In this document: one piece after another, positions 38,359 through 48,312 of the stretch
Layout of the letters: each line of letters starts with the position of its first letter
Position numbering within the stretch: the stretch's first letter is position 1
Source: Bradyrhizobium lablabi
GTDB taxonomy: Bacteria > Pseudomonadota > Alphaproteobacteria > Rhizobiales > Xanthobacteraceae
Direction of reading: 5' to 3'
Assembly: GCF_900141755.1 (NCBI RefSeq)
Contig: NZ_LT670844.1
Coordinates: 5,862,501-5,926,500, forward strand
Length of the DNA stretch: 64,000 nucleotides
Notes under the pieces: generated by a model
Database searches by the model: none
What the model was told of the DNA's origin: nothing
Seen by the model: the letters and a program-made list of their open reading frames with translations, nothing else
Translations under genes and position numbers: made by a program

Positions 38359-38666
38359 AATGACTGGGAGGGGGCGCGCGCTCGTCCTCACGCTGGGCAA
38401 CTGCGGGAACCCGTTACGATGCGGGGCTGAACTCCGGGCAAAATTTCTTCATCATTTTCGTTGACGCGATATTTACCACTTTATTCGAGCCGCTGTTTAC
38501 CAACGTTTTCGATGTGATCGCACAAACCTGAGCGTTTGCTTGCCTGTATCACAAGGGCAACGCCGATTAACTCCCTCGCAACCTAAATTAGATACCACCA
38601 AAAAAGATCGAATTGCACGGATGTACTGCGCTCGATCCCGTAAATGTTGCGTTGCGTGAGTTTGCG
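38359..38666. other. Intergenic region upstream of the SleB-like gene
   Basis: About 300 bases with a lower GC share from about 38430. I see no gene. The promoter of the hydrolase gene must lie here. TTAAC at 38567-38571 has no second half-site at CtrA spacing. Confidence 0.45.
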
Positions 38667-40121
38667 ATGTCAGTCATGCGTAACCAGCCGAGGGGCGCAC
38701 GGTTTGCGTCCTTCGGAATTGGTCTCTGCGTCTTCGCATTGATGCCGACAGAGATCGGATATCAGGATATTTCCTCCCTGCTGGCCCGGCAGCCTGGCGT
38801 CGCCGAGCGCTGGCAAAAACGCGTGTTCTCCGCTGTCTCCACCATCCAGGTCGCGACCTATAGCTTCGGCCGTCCAATCGGAACTTCGCTGCCGCCCACC
38901 GCGACCTTTGTTCTTGCAAGTCTCGACAACCAGGGCATCGACATCACCGGGTCGGTGACTCGTAATCCGATTGCCCAGGTGCCGCCGCGCTATCAGCCGT
39001 CCGATTTCCCCAAGGTTGATCGCACGCTGAAGGGCGATCGCCTCGTCATTGTGTTGCCCGAAGCGCCCGCGCCTGACAATGCCGCGCCTGCGCTCGAAAA
39101 TCCATCGACAAACAATGCGTCGGTCGCGGGCGCAAAGACCGCCGCCGCGCCGCCTCCGGAACCCGCGCTGCTCGATCCGGAACTTCAGGCTGCGCTGAGC
39201 GCGCCGCCGCTTCCGCAATACGATGTCTCGTTGTCGCTCGAAGCCCAGCCGCTCGACGACCTGAAGAATGCGCCGGATGCGTCGCCGATTCCGCTCGAAG
39301 GCGCGCCGTCGCATGACGGCTTCTCCGTCAAAACCGCGAGCCTGTTTTTTGGCAGCGCCTCGCTCGGCGGATCGGTGGAGAGCATCGAACGCTGGCAGCC
39401 CGGCGAAGAGCCTTTGATCGTGATGCCCGAGGTGCTGCCCGATCCCGACATGAAGGTGACGGCCTCGCTGCCATCAGCCGGCGACGAGCCGTCCAAGGCC
39501 ACCGAGAGCGGCGAGAGCATCGCCGCCAAGGGCGAAGTCAATTCCGACAATCAGCATGCCAAGACGCCAGCCGAGCGGCTCGGCCTGTTCGACGAGAAGT
39601 CGCGCGCCAAATCGGAAAAATGCCTCGCCGAAGCGGTCTATTTCGAAGCCCGCGGCGAGGCCGTGCGCGGCCAGATCGCGGTCGCCCAGGTGGTGATGAA
39701 CCGCACCTTCTCCGGCCGCTATCCGAACACGGTGTGCGGTGTGGTCTACCAGAACAAGCATCGCCATTATGCCTGCCAGTTCACCTTCGCCTGCGACAAC
39801 AATCCCGACGTCATCCGCGAGCCCGATATGTGGGAGCGCGCCAGGAAGATTGCCAAGGCGATGCTCGACGGCCAGATATGGTTGCCGGAAGTCGCCAAGT
39901 CGACGCACTACCATGCCTATTATGTGCGCCCATCCTGGGTCAGCGAAATGACGAAGATGTACCGGTTCGGCGTGCACACCTTCTACCGGCCGAAAGCCTG
40001 GGGCGACGGCAGCGAGGCGCCGAGCTGGGGAACGCCTGCGCAAACCGCCGCACTTTCGGCGGAGCTTGCCGAAGAGGCGAAGAGCGAAGCGGAATTGAAT
40101 CCGAATTCCGTGCGGCGATAG
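38667..40121 (+). CDS. SleB-like cell wall hydrolase
   Basis: A 484-residue protein. A short basic start and a hydrophobic segment (ARFASFGIGLCVFALMPTEI) form a signal or anchor. The middle (residues about 100-320) is a disordered Pro/Ala/Ser-rich region. The C-terminal domain is a SleB/CwlJ-type hydrolase: KCLAEAVYFEARGEAVRGQI has the catalytic Glu, then IAVAQVVMNRTFSGRYPNTV and CGVVYQNKHRHYACQFTFAC. These are muramidases or lytic transglycosylases of peptidoglycan. In non-sporulating alphaproteobacteria they serve cell wall remodelling. The ATG at 38667 is preferred over 38613. Confidence 0.88.
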   Translation: MSVMRNQPRGARFASFGIGLCVFALMPTEIGYQDISSLLARQPGVAERWQKRVFSAVSTIQVATYSFGRPIGTSLPPTATFVLASLDNQGIDITGSVTRNPIAQVPPRYQPSDFPKVDRTLKGDRLVIVLPEAPAPDNAAPALENPSTNNASVAGAKTAAAPPPEPALLDPELQAALSAPPLPQYDVSLSLEAQPLDDLKNAPDASPIPLEGAPSHDGFSVKTASLFFGSASLGGSVESIERWQPGEEPLIVMPEVLPDPDMKVTASLPSAGDEPSKATESGESIAAKGEVNSDNQHAKTPAERLGLFDEKSRAKSEKCLAEAVYFEARGEAVRGQIAVAQVVMNRTFSGRYPNTVCGVVYQNKHRHYACQFTFACDNNPDVIREPDMWERARKIAKAMLDGQIWLPEVAKSTHYHAYYVRPSWVSEMTKMYRFGVHTFYRPKAWGDGSEAPSWGTPAQTAALSAELAEEAKSEAELNPNSVRR

Positions 40122-40153
40122 AACGCTCCCTCATCACCCGGCCAATCTGGCCG

Positions 40154-40643
40154 ATTTCTGAATATCCGAAATATCGCTTGCAGCCCGACCCAAATCAGTT
40201 GTATATGCCTGTCGTCCCGCCACCTCTCGAGGGGCGTTTCGCGATCGTCACGAACGTGGGCGGCGGGATGCGGTGGACGCGAGCGGCGCTTTTGACGAAC
40301 AGCGCTTAAGCGGACGGCGAAGTCGTGTGGTCCTGACACCCCGACGCTGGTGTCAAGTTGGCGGGAGCCATTCCGCCGATGACGGTGGCAAAAGAGCCCG
40401 GTCACCGGGGAGAGCACGAAGCAAACCGTTAAAACCATTGCGCGGGGAATGCTGGGTTGTTCCGGTGTGACCGTGGTGACTAACGCGCGTGTTTACTACA
40501 CTACACGCGCGGTTGCGGGCGCATCGAGCGCCCGGCATTCCCTGCGCCCTCTCATCTCCGAGGGCGGGAACTTCAGGCAAACCTCGCGCAAAACACGCGG
40601 CGAAATCGCGAAGCTGTGTCGCAACACGGCAGGCTGTTTGAAA
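40154..40643. repeat. Large dispersed structured repeat, copy 2 (candidate ncRNA)
   Basis: It matches 8574-9037. Stem-loops here are 40355-40360/40369-40374 counted as GACACC/GGTGTC (at 40335-40340 and 40349-40354), 40360-40366/40371-40377, 40484-40492/40503-40511, 40517-40522/40528-40533 and 40546-40551/40560-40565. The stem GACACC/GGTGTC replaces GACGCC/GGCGTC of copy 1, a compensated pair. The second stem has an unrelated sequence but the same place and size. It lies between the convergent SleB-like and nadC genes. Confidence 0.75.
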
Positions 40644-40664
40644 CGTGAGGGTGGTAACCCGCTT

Positions 40665-40782
40665 GTCGTCCCTGCGAAAGCAGGGACCCATAACCACCGA
40701 CTATTGTTGTTACAAAGTCGTCTACCCACAGCGCTAAATCGCGAGGCCGCGGCGTATGGGTCCCTGCTTTCGCAGGGACGAC
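40665..40782. repeat. Dispersed repeat, GTCCCTGCGAAAGCAGGGAC family, copy 1
   Basis: The perfect palindrome GTCCCTGCGAAAGCAGGGAC at one end and GTCCCTGCTTTCGCAGGGAC at the other enclose about 75 bases with CCCATAACCACC and GGCGTATGGG. A second copy lies at 43363-43483, between nadB and nadA. Confidence 0.85.
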
Positions 40783-40850
40783 ACTTGAAAATGTGGCGGT
40801 CGCATACGCGGGGTATGACGACGGTTATGGAGGGGCGCTAGGAATTCCGT

Positions 40851-41729
40851 TCACGCGTCGATGTCCAGCGCCACATCAAAATTTGGCGCCGAATGCGTGA
40901 GCGCCCCCGCCGAAACATAATCAACACCGGTCGCGGCGATCTTTGCAATTGAATCCCGGGTGACGCCACCGGAGGCCTCCAACACGACGCGGCCGTTTGC
41001 GAGTTTTACCGCTTCGGTCAGCGTCGCGATGTCCATATTGTCCAACAGCACCACGTCGGCCAAACCAATATCAAGCACTTCGCGCAACTGCGCCAGCGTG
41101 TCGACCTCGATCTCGATCCTGACGAGATGCCCGGCATGCGCGCGGGCGCGCCGCAGCACCGCGGTGATCCCGCCCGCGACGGCGATGTGGTTATCCTTGA
41201 TCAGGATCGCGTCATCGAGCCCGAAGCGGTGATTAAAACCGCCGCCGCAGCGCACCGCGTATTTTTCCAATGCGCGCAGCCCAGGCGTGGTCTTGCGGGT
41301 GCAGCAGATCCGCATTTTGGTGCCGGCGGTGTGGCGGACATAATCTGATGTCAGCGTTGCGATGCCGGATAGCCGGCCGACAAAATTCAGCGCCGTGCGC
41401 TCGCCGGCCAGCACCACACGCGCCGGGCCTGATATCGTCAGCAGATGCGCGCCTTTCTCGACCGCCGCGCCATCGCGAACATTGGCCTGTATCTTGATGT
41501 CCGCCGACAGTTTTTGGAACGTCGCGACGGCCAGCGGCAGGCCTGCGATCACGCCCGCCTGCCGCGCCACCATGATGGCATGCGCCGGCGTCGTCTCCGG
41601 AATGGTCGCAATCGAGGTGATGTCGCCGGCGCGGCCGAGATCTTCATCGAGTGCGCGCTGCACGGCCTCGCCGATCGTGGGCGGCGACAGGAAGGCTTCG
41701 GCGTTCAGCAGCGAGGCAGGTGTTGTCAT
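40851..41729 (-). CDS. nadC: Nicotinate-nucleotide pyrophosphorylase (carboxylating)
   Basis: This 292-residue enzyme converts quinolinate and PRPP to nicotinate mononucleotide, the third step of de novo NAD synthesis. [20 protein letters not shown] is the first block. [20 protein letters not shown] and [20 protein letters not shown] hold PRPP and quinolinate-binding Arg/His/Lys residues. [11 protein letters not shown] and VLLDNMD hold the acidic site, and [20 protein letters not shown] ends the barrel. It is the last gene of nadA-nadB-nadC, with a 15-base gap from nadB. Confidence 0.96.
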   Translation of the reverse strand: MTTPASLLNAEAFLSPPTIGEAVQRALDEDLGRAGDITSIATIPETTPAHAIMVARQAGVIAGLPLAVATFQKLSADIKIQANVRDGAAVEKGAHLLTISGPARVVLAGERTALNFVGRLSGIATLTSDYVRHTAGTKMRICCTRKTTPGLRALEKYAVRCGGGFNHRFGLDDAILIKDNHIAVAGGITAVLRRARAHAGHLVRIEIEVDTLAQLREVLDIGLADVVLLDNMDIATLTEAVKLANGRVVLEASGGVTRDSIAKIAATGVDYVSAGALTHSAPNFDVALDIDA

Positions 41730-41744
41730 GATGCGTGTCTCCGT

Positions 41745-43346
41745 TCAGGCGATCATCGGTTGCGCGATCCGGGCGGGCGCGCGTGATAGTGACGCGGCAA
41801 TCTCTCGCGCCGCGACGAGCGTCGTCATGGTGCGATGCGCCAGCGCAGGATTCTCCGCCGGAAAATCGATCCGGAAATGCGCGCCGCGGCTTTCGCGCCG
41901 TGCCCAGGCCGAAGCTGCGACCAACAGCGCGGTGGTCGCCATGTTACGCAGCGCGATATTGCTAGCCTCCCGCTCGATCGCCGCGAACGATCGCACGGCT
42001 TCCTCAAGCCCCTCGCCATCGCGGATCACGCCGACATGCGAGGCCATCATCGCCCGCAGTTTTTTTTCGGCCGACGCGGGCATCGCGGCATTTCGCGGGT
42101 CTACCGATATCGTCAGCAAGCCCGCAGGCGGCGCGATGGTGTGGCCCTCGATGTCTTCCGCGATGCGCGCTGCATAGACAACGGCCTCGAGCAGTGAGTT
42201 CGACGCCAGCCTGTTGGCGCCGTGCGCGCCGGTCGACGACACTTCGCCGCCCGCCCACAATCCCCGCAGCGATGCGCGGCCACGCTCATCGACGGCGATG
42301 CCGCCCATGTGATAATGCGCGGCCGGCGCCACCGGGATCGGCTGCTTTGCCGGATCGATACCGGCTTCCATGCAGCTTGCATAAACGGTCGGGAATTTTT
42401 CGGCGAAGTGCGCGCCGAGTGCCTTTGTCGCGTCCAGGAACGCGCCACGGCCTGCGGCGATTTCCGAAAACACTCCCCGCGCGACGATGTCGCGCGGCGC
42501 GAGTTCAGCCAGCTCATGCCGCGCGGGCATGAAACGTTCGCCCTTGTCGCTGATCAGGGTCGCCCCTTCGCCGCGCAGCGCTTCAGTCGCAAGCGGCGCA
42601 GGATCGCGGCCAACCATGATCGCGGTCGGGTGAAACTGCACGAATTCCGGATCGGCGATGATGGCGCCGGCGCGCGCGGCGATCGCAAGCCCGAGCCCGC
42701 TCGCCTCCGGCGGATTTGTGGTAACGGCATAGAGATGCCCGATGCCGCCGGTCGCCAGCACTACCGCGCGCGCGGCGATGGTCACGGGTTTTGCGGTGGC
42801 GTCGGCGACTTTGCGCACCTGAAGTCCCGAAACCGCGCCATCTTCGGTCAGAAGTGCCTCAGCGGCAAAACCTTCGATCAGGCGGATCGAGGGCGTTTTG
42901 CGAACCGCCTCGATCAGCGCCGATATGATCGCTTTGCCCGCCATGTCGCCCCGAACATGCACGATGCGCCGTGCGGAATGCGCCGCTTCCCGCCCGACCG
43001 CGAGCCTGCCCTCGAGGTCGCGATCGAAGGGAACGCCGTAACCCAGGAGGTCGTGGATGCGCGAAGGCGCTTCGCGCGCGAGGCCAAGCGCGATTCCGGC
43101 GTCGACCAGGCCCGCGCCGGCGGCGATCGTGTCGGCGGCATGCGCTTCCGCGCTGTCGCCTTCGGCGACGGCGGCTGCGATGCCGCCTTGCGCCCACGCC
43201 GTCGAGGCGCCCTGGCCGAGCGGTGCGGCGGAAATCACGGTGACTGGGCGCGGCGCCAGTTTCAATGCGCAGAAAAGTCCGGCAAGGCCGCCGCCGACGA
43301 TGACGACGTCGTCGGTGCCGCGGGTGAGGTCGTTGTAATTTGGCAT
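41745..43346 (-). CDS. nadB: L-aspartate oxidase
   Basis: A 533-residue flavoprotein of the succinate dehydrogenase/fumarate reductase family that oxidises aspartate to iminoaspartate. [17 protein letters not shown] is the FAD motif. [20 protein letters not shown] is the SDH-type substrate and flavin segment, and [17 protein letters not shown] and [20 protein letters not shown] hold the active-site residues. The helical C-terminal domain follows. It lies downstream of nadA with a repeat in between. Confidence 0.96.
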   Translation of the reverse strand: MPNYNDLTRGTDDVVIVGGGLAGLFCALKLAPRPVTVISAAPLGQGASTAWAQGGIAAAVAEGDSAEAHAADTIAAGAGLVDAGIALGLAREAPSRIHDLLGYGVPFDRDLEGRLAVGREAAHSARRIVHVRGDMAGKAIISALIEAVRKTPSIRLIEGFAAEALLTEDGAVSGLQVRKVADATAKPVTIAARAVVLATGGIGHLYAVTTNPPEASGLGLAIAARAGAIIADPEFVQFHPTAIMVGRDPAPLATEALRGEGATLISDKGERFMPARHELAELAPRDIVARGVFSEIAAGRGAFLDATKALGAHFAEKFPTVYASCMEAGIDPAKQPIPVAPAAHYHMGGIAVDERGRASLRGLWAGGEVSSTGAHGANRLASNSLLEAVVYAARIAEDIEGHTIAPPAGLLTISVDPRNAAMPASAEKKLRAMMASHVGVIRDGEGLEEAVRSFAAIEREASNIALRNMATTALLVAASAWARRESRGAHFRIDFPAENPALAHRTMTTLVAAREIAASLSRAPARIAQPMIA

Positions 43347-43362
43347 GGCTTCTTTCCTCTCT

Positions 43363-43483
43363 CGTCGTCCCTGCGAAAGCAGGGACCCATACGCCGCGGC
43401 TCATCGATCGGGCGATGGGGTAGTTGCCTTTTGCAACAATTGGCGCTGGTGGTTATGGGTCCCTTGCTTTCGCAGGGACGACG
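43363..43483. repeat. Dispersed repeat, GTCCCTGCGAAAGCAGGGAC family, copy 2
   Basis: It matches 40665-40782, with GTCCCTGCGAAAGCAGGGAC at one end and CCCTTGCTTTCGCAGGGACG (one base longer in the stem) at the other. It fills nearly all of the 140 bases between nadA and nadB, so the nad transcript would include a strong double hairpin. Confidence 0.85.
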
Positions 43484-43486
43484 GGG

Positions 43487-44593
43487 TTAGTTCCTCAGAT
43501 TGATCATCCGCTCGACGGAACGCCGCGCTTTCTCGGCGATGGCGGGATCGATGGTGACTTCCTCGCGCAGGGTGACAAGACTGTCCAAAATCTTGGGCAG
43601 CGTGATCCGCTTCATGTGCGGGCACAGATTGCACGGCCGCACGATCTCGACGTCGGGCAGTTCGGCCATGACGTTGTCGGCCATCGAGCATTCGGTGATC
43701 ATCACCACGCGCTTGGGATGCTTGTTGCGCACCCAGTTGATCATGTGGGCGGTCGAGCCGGTGAAATCGGCTTCCGCGAGCACGTCGGGCGGGCATTCCG
43801 GATGGGCGATGATCTGCACCGAGGGATCGGCCTCGCGAAAACTTCGCAGTTCCTCGCCGGTAAAACGCTCGTGCACCTCGCAGGCGCCTTTCCAGGCGAT
43901 GATTTTCACGTCGGTCTGCGACGCTACGTATTTCGCCAAATATTGATCGGGCAGAAAAATCACCGTCGGCGCGTGGAGGCTCTCGACCACCTGCACTGCA
44001 TTGGAAGACGTGCAGCAGATGTCGACTTCCGCCTTCACGTCGGCCGACGTGTTGACATAGGCGACGACGGGCACGCCGGGAAAGCGCTCGCGCAACAGCC
44101 GCACATCGGCTCCGGTGATGCTCGAGGCCAGCGAGCAGCCGGCGCGCGAATCCGGGATCAGCACCGTCTTCTGCGGATTGAGGATTTTCGAGGTCTCCGC
44201 CATGAAGTGCACGCCGCACTGCACGATGATGTCGGACTTCACTTTTGTCGCTTCGATCGCGAGCTGCAGGGAGTCGCCGCCGATATCGGCGACGCAGTGG
44301 AAAATCTCCGGCGTCTGATAATTATGCGCCAGGATCACCGCATTGCGGGTCTGCTTCAGTTCATTGATCGCCTTGATATACGGCGCCATCAACGGCCACT
44401 CGACCGGCGGGATCACACTTTTGACCCGCTCATAAAGATGGGCGGTTGCGCGTTCGACCTCGGGCGTCCATTCCAGCGGCGGCATCGGCAGCGCTTGCGC
44501 GCGACCGCCTGGGCCAACCCGGGTGGGGGCGGCGGGACGCCCGTGCGCGGAGTTTCCAAAATCGTCGGGGCCGTAGATTCCAGCAATCGGCAT
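43487..44593 (-). CDS. nadA: Quinolinate synthase
   Basis: A 368-residue [4Fe-4S] enzyme that condenses iminoaspartate with dihydroxyacetone phosphate. [20 protein letters not shown] is the first block. [36 protein letters not shown] and [17 protein letters not shown] supply the cluster Cys residues. The N-terminal 40 residues are an extra Gly/Pro-rich leader. It is the first gene of the nad operon, and a 21-bp palindrome lies 20 bases before its ATG. Confidence 0.96.
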   Translation of the reverse strand: MPIAGIYGPDDFGNSAHGRPAAPTRVGPGGRAQALPMPPLEWTPEVERATAHLYERVKSVIPPVEWPLMAPYIKAINELKQTRNAVILAHNYQTPEIFHCVADIGGDSLQLAIEATKVKSDIIVQCGVHFMAETSKILNPQKTVLIPDSRAGCSLASSITGADVRLLRERFPGVPVVAYVNTSADVKAEVDICCTSSNAVQVVESLHAPTVIFLPDQYLAKYVASQTDVKIIAWKGACEVHERFTGEELRSFREADPSVQIIAHPECPPDVLAEADFTGSTAHMINWVRNKHPKRVVMITECSMADNVMAELPDVEIVRPCNLCPHMKRITLPKILDSLVTLREEVTIDPAIAEKARRSVERMINLRN

Positions 44594-44612
44594 GGTGGTC
44601 TCCCTGAGTCAT

Positions 44613-44633
44613 ATATGCTCAATTTGAGCATAT
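44613..44633. promoter_or_regulatory. 21-bp palindrome upstream of nadA, probable NadQ/NrtR-type operator
   Basis: ATATGCTCAA, T, TTGAGCATAT is a perfect inverted repeat located 20 bases before the nadA start, with an AT-rich context. It resembles predicted NadQ operator sites of nad genes in Rhizobiales. A NadQ/NrtR-type protein is encoded at 55089-56057. Confidence 0.65.
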
Positions 44634-44910
44634 CAAAGCGTTGAGAAATCCGGCCTCGACGGGCCGGCGTTTCTTCACGAGGAAGTTACTTATCCTCATT
44701 TCGAGCAAATCGGATATAGCATGCCGCCAAGGGCGCCGCCAGATGCCGGAATGGTCAAATCCTCAGGGCTGCCCGCTCCGATTTGCATCGCTGCATTGCA
44801 GGAGCACTTTTTGTGAAGGCGACGGTTGGGGTTTTCATGCAAATGCATTAACTCCCCGTAATGAAGCCGGCCGGCCTTTTCCAATCCGGCCAAGCATGGG
44901 GGAAAATTAT

Positions 44911-46161
44911 ATGAGCGCAACCGCAGCAGACGTTCGTCCGGCCTCCGGCATTGGCGGTTGGCGGACGCCGCTGGTGATCATCGTGTGCGGCAGCCTGATC
45001 GGCATGCTGACGTTCGGGCCGCGTTCGGCCTTCGGGTTCTTCATGCAGCCGATGAGCCATGAGTTCGGCTGGGGCCGCGACGTGTTCGCGCTCGCGCTCG
45101 CGGTGCAGAATCTGTTGTGGGGGATCGGCCAGCCATTTGCCGGTGCGATCGCCGACCGCTTCGGCACCGTGCGCGTGATCTCGGTCGGTGCGCTGATGTA
45201 TGTCCTGGGGCTGCTCGCGATGCGATACGGCTCGACGCCGGCCTCGGTCGAACTCGGCGCCGGCGTTCTGATCGGCTTCGGCCTCTCCGGATGTTCGTTC
45301 AACCTGGTGCTGTCGGCGTTCGGCAAATTGCTGCCGGTGGAATGGCGCGGCATCGCGCTCGGGGCGGGCACCGCGGCCGGATCGTTCGGCCAATTCCTGT
45401 TCGCGCCGATTGGTGTTGCGCTGATCGACAGTTTCGGCTGGCAGCCGGCCTTGACGGTGTTTGCGGCCCTGATGCTACTGGTGGTCCCGCTGTCGCTGGC
45501 GATGGCGACGCCGAGCGTGGCCCCAGGCGACGTGCCCGCCTCGGAACAGCAGTCGTTCAAGCAGGCCTTGGCGGAAGCTTTTGGCCATCGCTCCTATGTG
45601 CTGCTGGTGCTCGGCTTTTTCACCTGTGGCTTTCAGCTCGCTTTCATCACTGTGCATCTTCCGGCCTATCTGGTCGATCGCGGCGCGTCGGTCCAGACCG
45701 GCGGCTGGGTGATTGCCACGATCGGCCTGTTCAACATCGTCGGCTCGCTCAGCGTCGGCTGGCTGCAGGGCAGGTTGCCGAAGCGCTACATCCTGTCGGT
45801 GATTTATTTCACCCGGGCGATGGCGACGGTAGTCTTCATCTCGTTTCCGATCACGACCTTCTCGGCGATCGCATTCGGCGTCGTAAGCGGGCTTACCTGG
45901 CTGTCGACGGTGCCGCCGACATCGAGCCTAGTCGCGCTGATGTTTGGGACGCGGTGGCTCGCGACGCTTTATGGATTTGCGTTCTTCAGCCATCAGGTCG
46001 GTGGCTTCCTTGGCGTCTTGCTCGGCGGCATCGTGTTCGAGAAATTCGGCTCCTACACGCCGATCTGGTGGCTTTCGGTGCTGTTCGGCGTGCTGTCGGC
46101 GCTGATCAACCTGCCGATCGTCGAAGCACCGGTGGCGCGCCCGGTTGCGCAAGCTGCCTGA
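44911..46161 (+). CDS. Major facilitator superfamily transporter (OFA/NNP-type)
   Basis: A 416-residue transporter with 12 hydrophobic segments in two halves. PLVIIVCGSLIGMLTFGPRS begins helix 1, and GQPFAGAIADRFGTVRVISV is the MFS motif A loop between helices 2 and 3. The second half repeats it weakly near GSLSVGWLQGRLPKRYILSV. Sequence flavour is of the monocarboxylate/oxalate-formate type. The start ATG at 44911 follows GGGGGAA. A longer frame starting at 44641 would include nadA promoter sequence and is rejected. The substrate is unknown. Confidence 0.88.
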   Translation: MSATAADVRPASGIGGWRTPLVIIVCGSLIGMLTFGPRSAFGFFMQPMSHEFGWGRDVFALALAVQNLLWGIGQPFAGAIADRFGTVRVISVGALMYVLGLLAMRYGSTPASVELGAGVLIGFGLSGCSFNLVLSAFGKLLPVEWRGIALGAGTAAGSFGQFLFAPIGVALIDSFGWQPALTVFAALMLLVVPLSLAMATPSVAPGDVPASEQQSFKQALAEAFGHRSYVLLVLGFFTCGFQLAFITVHLPAYLVDRGASVQTGGWVIATIGLFNIVGSLSVGWLQGRLPKRYILSVIYFTRAMATVVFISFPITTFSAIAFGVVSGLTWLSTVPPTSSLVALMFGTRWLATLYGFAFFSHQVGGFLGVLLGGIVFEKFGSYTPIWWLSVLFGVLSALINLPIVEAPVARPVAQAA

Positions 46162-46174
46162 TCCTCTTCATTTG

Positions 46175-46222
46175 AGCATGATCTTTTCGGAAAACCGGTT
46201 TCCACTTTTCCGGATCATGCTC
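46175..46222. repeat. GAGCATGATC repeat, copy 2 (inverted)
   Basis: GAGCATGATCTTTTCGGAAA at one end and TTTTCCGGATCATGCTC at the other form the same imperfect palindrome as 19014-19062, in reverse. It lies between the MFS and AcuI-like genes. Confidence 0.85.
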
Positions 46223-46256
46223 TAAACATCCCGGCAGAAGACGACGGGAGGCACCA

Positions 46257-47243
46257 TTGGGAACGTTCAAGGCGATCAGGATCGACAAGGCGGACAAGGG
46301 AACTACCGCAGCTCTCACCCAGTTCGACGAAGCCGAATTGATGGAGGGCGATGTCACCGTGCGGGTCGAATGGTCGACGCTGAACTACAAGGATGGCCTT
46401 GCCGTCACCGGCAAGGCGCCGGTGGTGCGGCGCTTTCCGATGATCGCGGGCGTCGATTTCGCCGGCACCGTGGAACAATCCTCGCATCCGCAGTGGAAAC
46501 CGGGCGACAAGGTTATTTGCAATGGCTGGGGCCTGGGCGAGACCCACCTTGGCGCGTATGCCGAGAAGGCTCGCGTCAAGGGCGATTGGCTGGTGCGGCT
46601 GCCGGAGGGGATGTCGACCCGCGATGCGATGGCGATCGGCACCGCCGGCTACACCGCGATGCTCGCGGTGCTGGCGCTGGAAAAGCATGGCGTGATGCCG
46701 AATAACGGTCCGGTCGTCGTCACGGGCGCCGCAGGCGGGGTTGGCTCGGTTGCTTTGGCGGTGCTCTCAAAACTCGGCTACCACGCGATCGCTTCGACCG
46801 GCCGGATGTCCGAGACGCCCTATCTCAAGGGTCTCGGCGCGACTGAAGTGATCGACCGCAACGAGCTGTCGGGGCCCGCCAAGCCGCTCGCCAGGGAACG
46901 CTGGGCCGGCGGCATCGACAGCGTCGGATCGACCACGCTGGCCAATGTCCTCTCGATGACGAAATACGCCGGCGCGGTCGCCGCCTGCGGGCTTGCCGCC
47001 GGTATGGACCTGCCTTCCTCGGTGGCGCCGTTTATTTTACGGGGAGTGTGTCTCCTCGGCATCGATTCCGTGATGTGTCCGATCGAACTCCGAAAAACCG
47101 CCTGGCAGCGCCTCGTCAGCGACCTGGACCGGACAAAACTTGCTGAAATCACTCATGAAATCGGCCTAGACCAAGTCATCGATGCCGGTGCCAAAATCCT
47201 CGCCGGACAGGTCCGCGGCCGGATCGTGGTAAAAATTCTCTAA
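46257..47243 (+). CDS. acuI: AcuI/YhdH-type acryloyl-CoA reductase-like oxidoreductase
   Basis: A 328-residue MDR-superfamily NADPH reductase. It contains [60 protein letters not shown] and [20 protein letters not shown], the NADPH site, all typical of AcuI, which reduces acryloyl-CoA to propionyl-CoA. No zinc-binding Cys are seen. The start is TTG at 46257, with GGGAGG at 46246-46251. The symbol acuI is by family and the physiological substrate is inferred. Confidence 0.85.
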   Translation: MGTFKAIRIDKADKGTTAALTQFDEAELMEGDVTVRVEWSTLNYKDGLAVTGKAPVVRRFPMIAGVDFAGTVEQSSHPQWKPGDKVICNGWGLGETHLGAYAEKARVKGDWLVRLPEGMSTRDAMAIGTAGYTAMLAVLALEKHGVMPNNGPVVVTGAAGGVGSVALAVLSKLGYHAIASTGRMSETPYLKGLGATEVIDRNELSGPAKPLARERWAGGIDSVGSTTLANVLSMTKYAGAVAACGLAAGMDLPSSVAPFILRGVCLLGIDSVMCPIELRKTAWQRLVSDLDRTKLAEITHEIGLDQVIDAGAKILAGQVRGRIVVKIL

Positions 47244-47358
47244 TCTTGTTCAGACTTTACCAACCAAGCTGCTCCAATGTTGCCATGGTTGGTATGGTAA
47301 GCAGCGGGTAAAGACATCCAGGCGTTGCCCGCGCTCTAGTAAAAGTCGGAGTTTCAGC

Positions 47359-47943
47359 ATGCTTGCGCGTTTCGTGTTGGGGGCCGTTGCGGCCGGGGCT
47401 GTTGTTGTACCCGCGCTAGCCGGACAGATGAATGCCGATGAAGCGCGCAAGTTTGTAGCCGGCAAGGTGTTCGCGTTTACCTGTTTCGATGGCACCCGCG
47501 GCGCAGGCCGGGTGCTCGATGACATGGGCGCCGCGGGCGCGGTGCAATTCTCCGGCTCCGGTCCCATTCGTCATGTCCGGTTGCCCGGTAATACGCTGCA
47601 GATCCGCGGCCAGGCGATCTGCGCCTCGCTCAGGGGAATGCCGTTCGAGCCGTGCTTCAACCTCGACAAAAAAGACGAGCACTCATTCCGCGGATCGGTC
47701 TCGGGCATGGGCTTTGCGTATTGCGACTTCCACCACCAGGGCGCCGCCCAGATGTTGATGGCGCGCGCGGTGGCGCATCCGCGTTCGCTGCACCCGCCGG
47801 AGCACACCGGCTCGGTGGAAGCCTCGGCGCGCGTCGAGACCCCGCGGGTCGAGGCCGCGCGAATCGAGCCGGTCAAATCCGAAACCCGGCCGGGGCCCGC
47901 AAAGTCCGAAGCCGCGCCGGAGCTGCGCCGCTCGACCGATTGA
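47359..47943 (+). CDS. Exported protein of unknown function
   Basis: A 194-residue protein. Signal peptide MLARFVLGAVAAGAVVVPAL with AG, then a domain with four Cys (FTCFDGTRGAGR, QAICASLRGMPFEPCFNLDK, GFAYCDFHHQG) compatible with two disulfides, and a low-complexity Glu/Pro/Arg tail. GRVLDDMGAAGAVQFSGSGP suggests a beta-rich fold. I associate similar proteins with Bradyrhizobium but know no function. It is flanked by short gaps and not obviously in an operon. Confidence 0.72.
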   Translation: MLARFVLGAVAAGAVVVPALAGQMNADEARKFVAGKVFAFTCFDGTRGAGRVLDDMGAAGAVQFSGSGPIRHVRLPGNTLQIRGQAICASLRGMPFEPCFNLDKKDEHSFRGSVSGMGFAYCDFHHQGAAQMLMARAVAHPRSLHPPEHTGSVEASARVETPRVEAARIEPVKSETRPGPAKSEAAPELRRSTD

Positions 47944-48078
47944 TCGCCCCGCTACGGCCGCGCATGCGCGTCGCAGGGCCGACGCCGTAGTCTTACGGGT
48001 CGATAGTTTCATGTCTTGGTAGCGACTTCCGTTCAGGTTGCTCGAGGATCGGGGGCGACCGGACACATGGGTTCAACG

Positions 48079-48312
48079 ATGTCGTTGTATTTTTTCCGGA
48101 TTAGCAGTGGTCGCTATTCCGGCGCTTCCGAACAAGGCGCTGAATACGAAAGCCGCGAAGCCGCCTGGGCCGAGATGACCAAGGTCTGCGGCAACCTGCT
48201 CGGCGGAATTTCGCGCAGCCTCAAGCAAAACGCCGAATGGCATATGGAAATGCTGGACGAGGCCAAAAAGCCGGTATTCAGGGTTCGTCTCGTTGCGGAG
48301 ACGTTGGGCTAG
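48079..48312 (+). CDS. DUF6894-like small protein
   Basis: A 77-residue protein. SLYFFRISSGRYSGASEQGA, EYESREAAWAEMTKVCGNLL and EWHMEMLDEAKKPVFRVRLV follow the DUF6894 pattern (YFF..DG, then a helix with EA/A and a strand). Function unknown. Common in rhizobia. The ATG at 48079 begins the domain. An ATG at 48067 adds four residues. Confidence 0.75.
   Translation: MSLYFFRISSGRYSGASEQGAEYESREAAWAEMTKVCGNLLGGISRSLKQNAEWHMEMLDEAKKPVFRVRLVAETLG

Noticed and set aside
40449..40841. 130-residue plus-strand open frame
   Set aside because: It reads through the second large repeat and the GTCCCTGCGAAAG repeat, and its residues are explained by repeat sequence.
44641..44910. N-terminal extension of the MFS gene
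   Set aside because: The frame is open but crosses the nadA-side regulatory region, has low coding character, and the ATG at 44911 has a good ribosome site.
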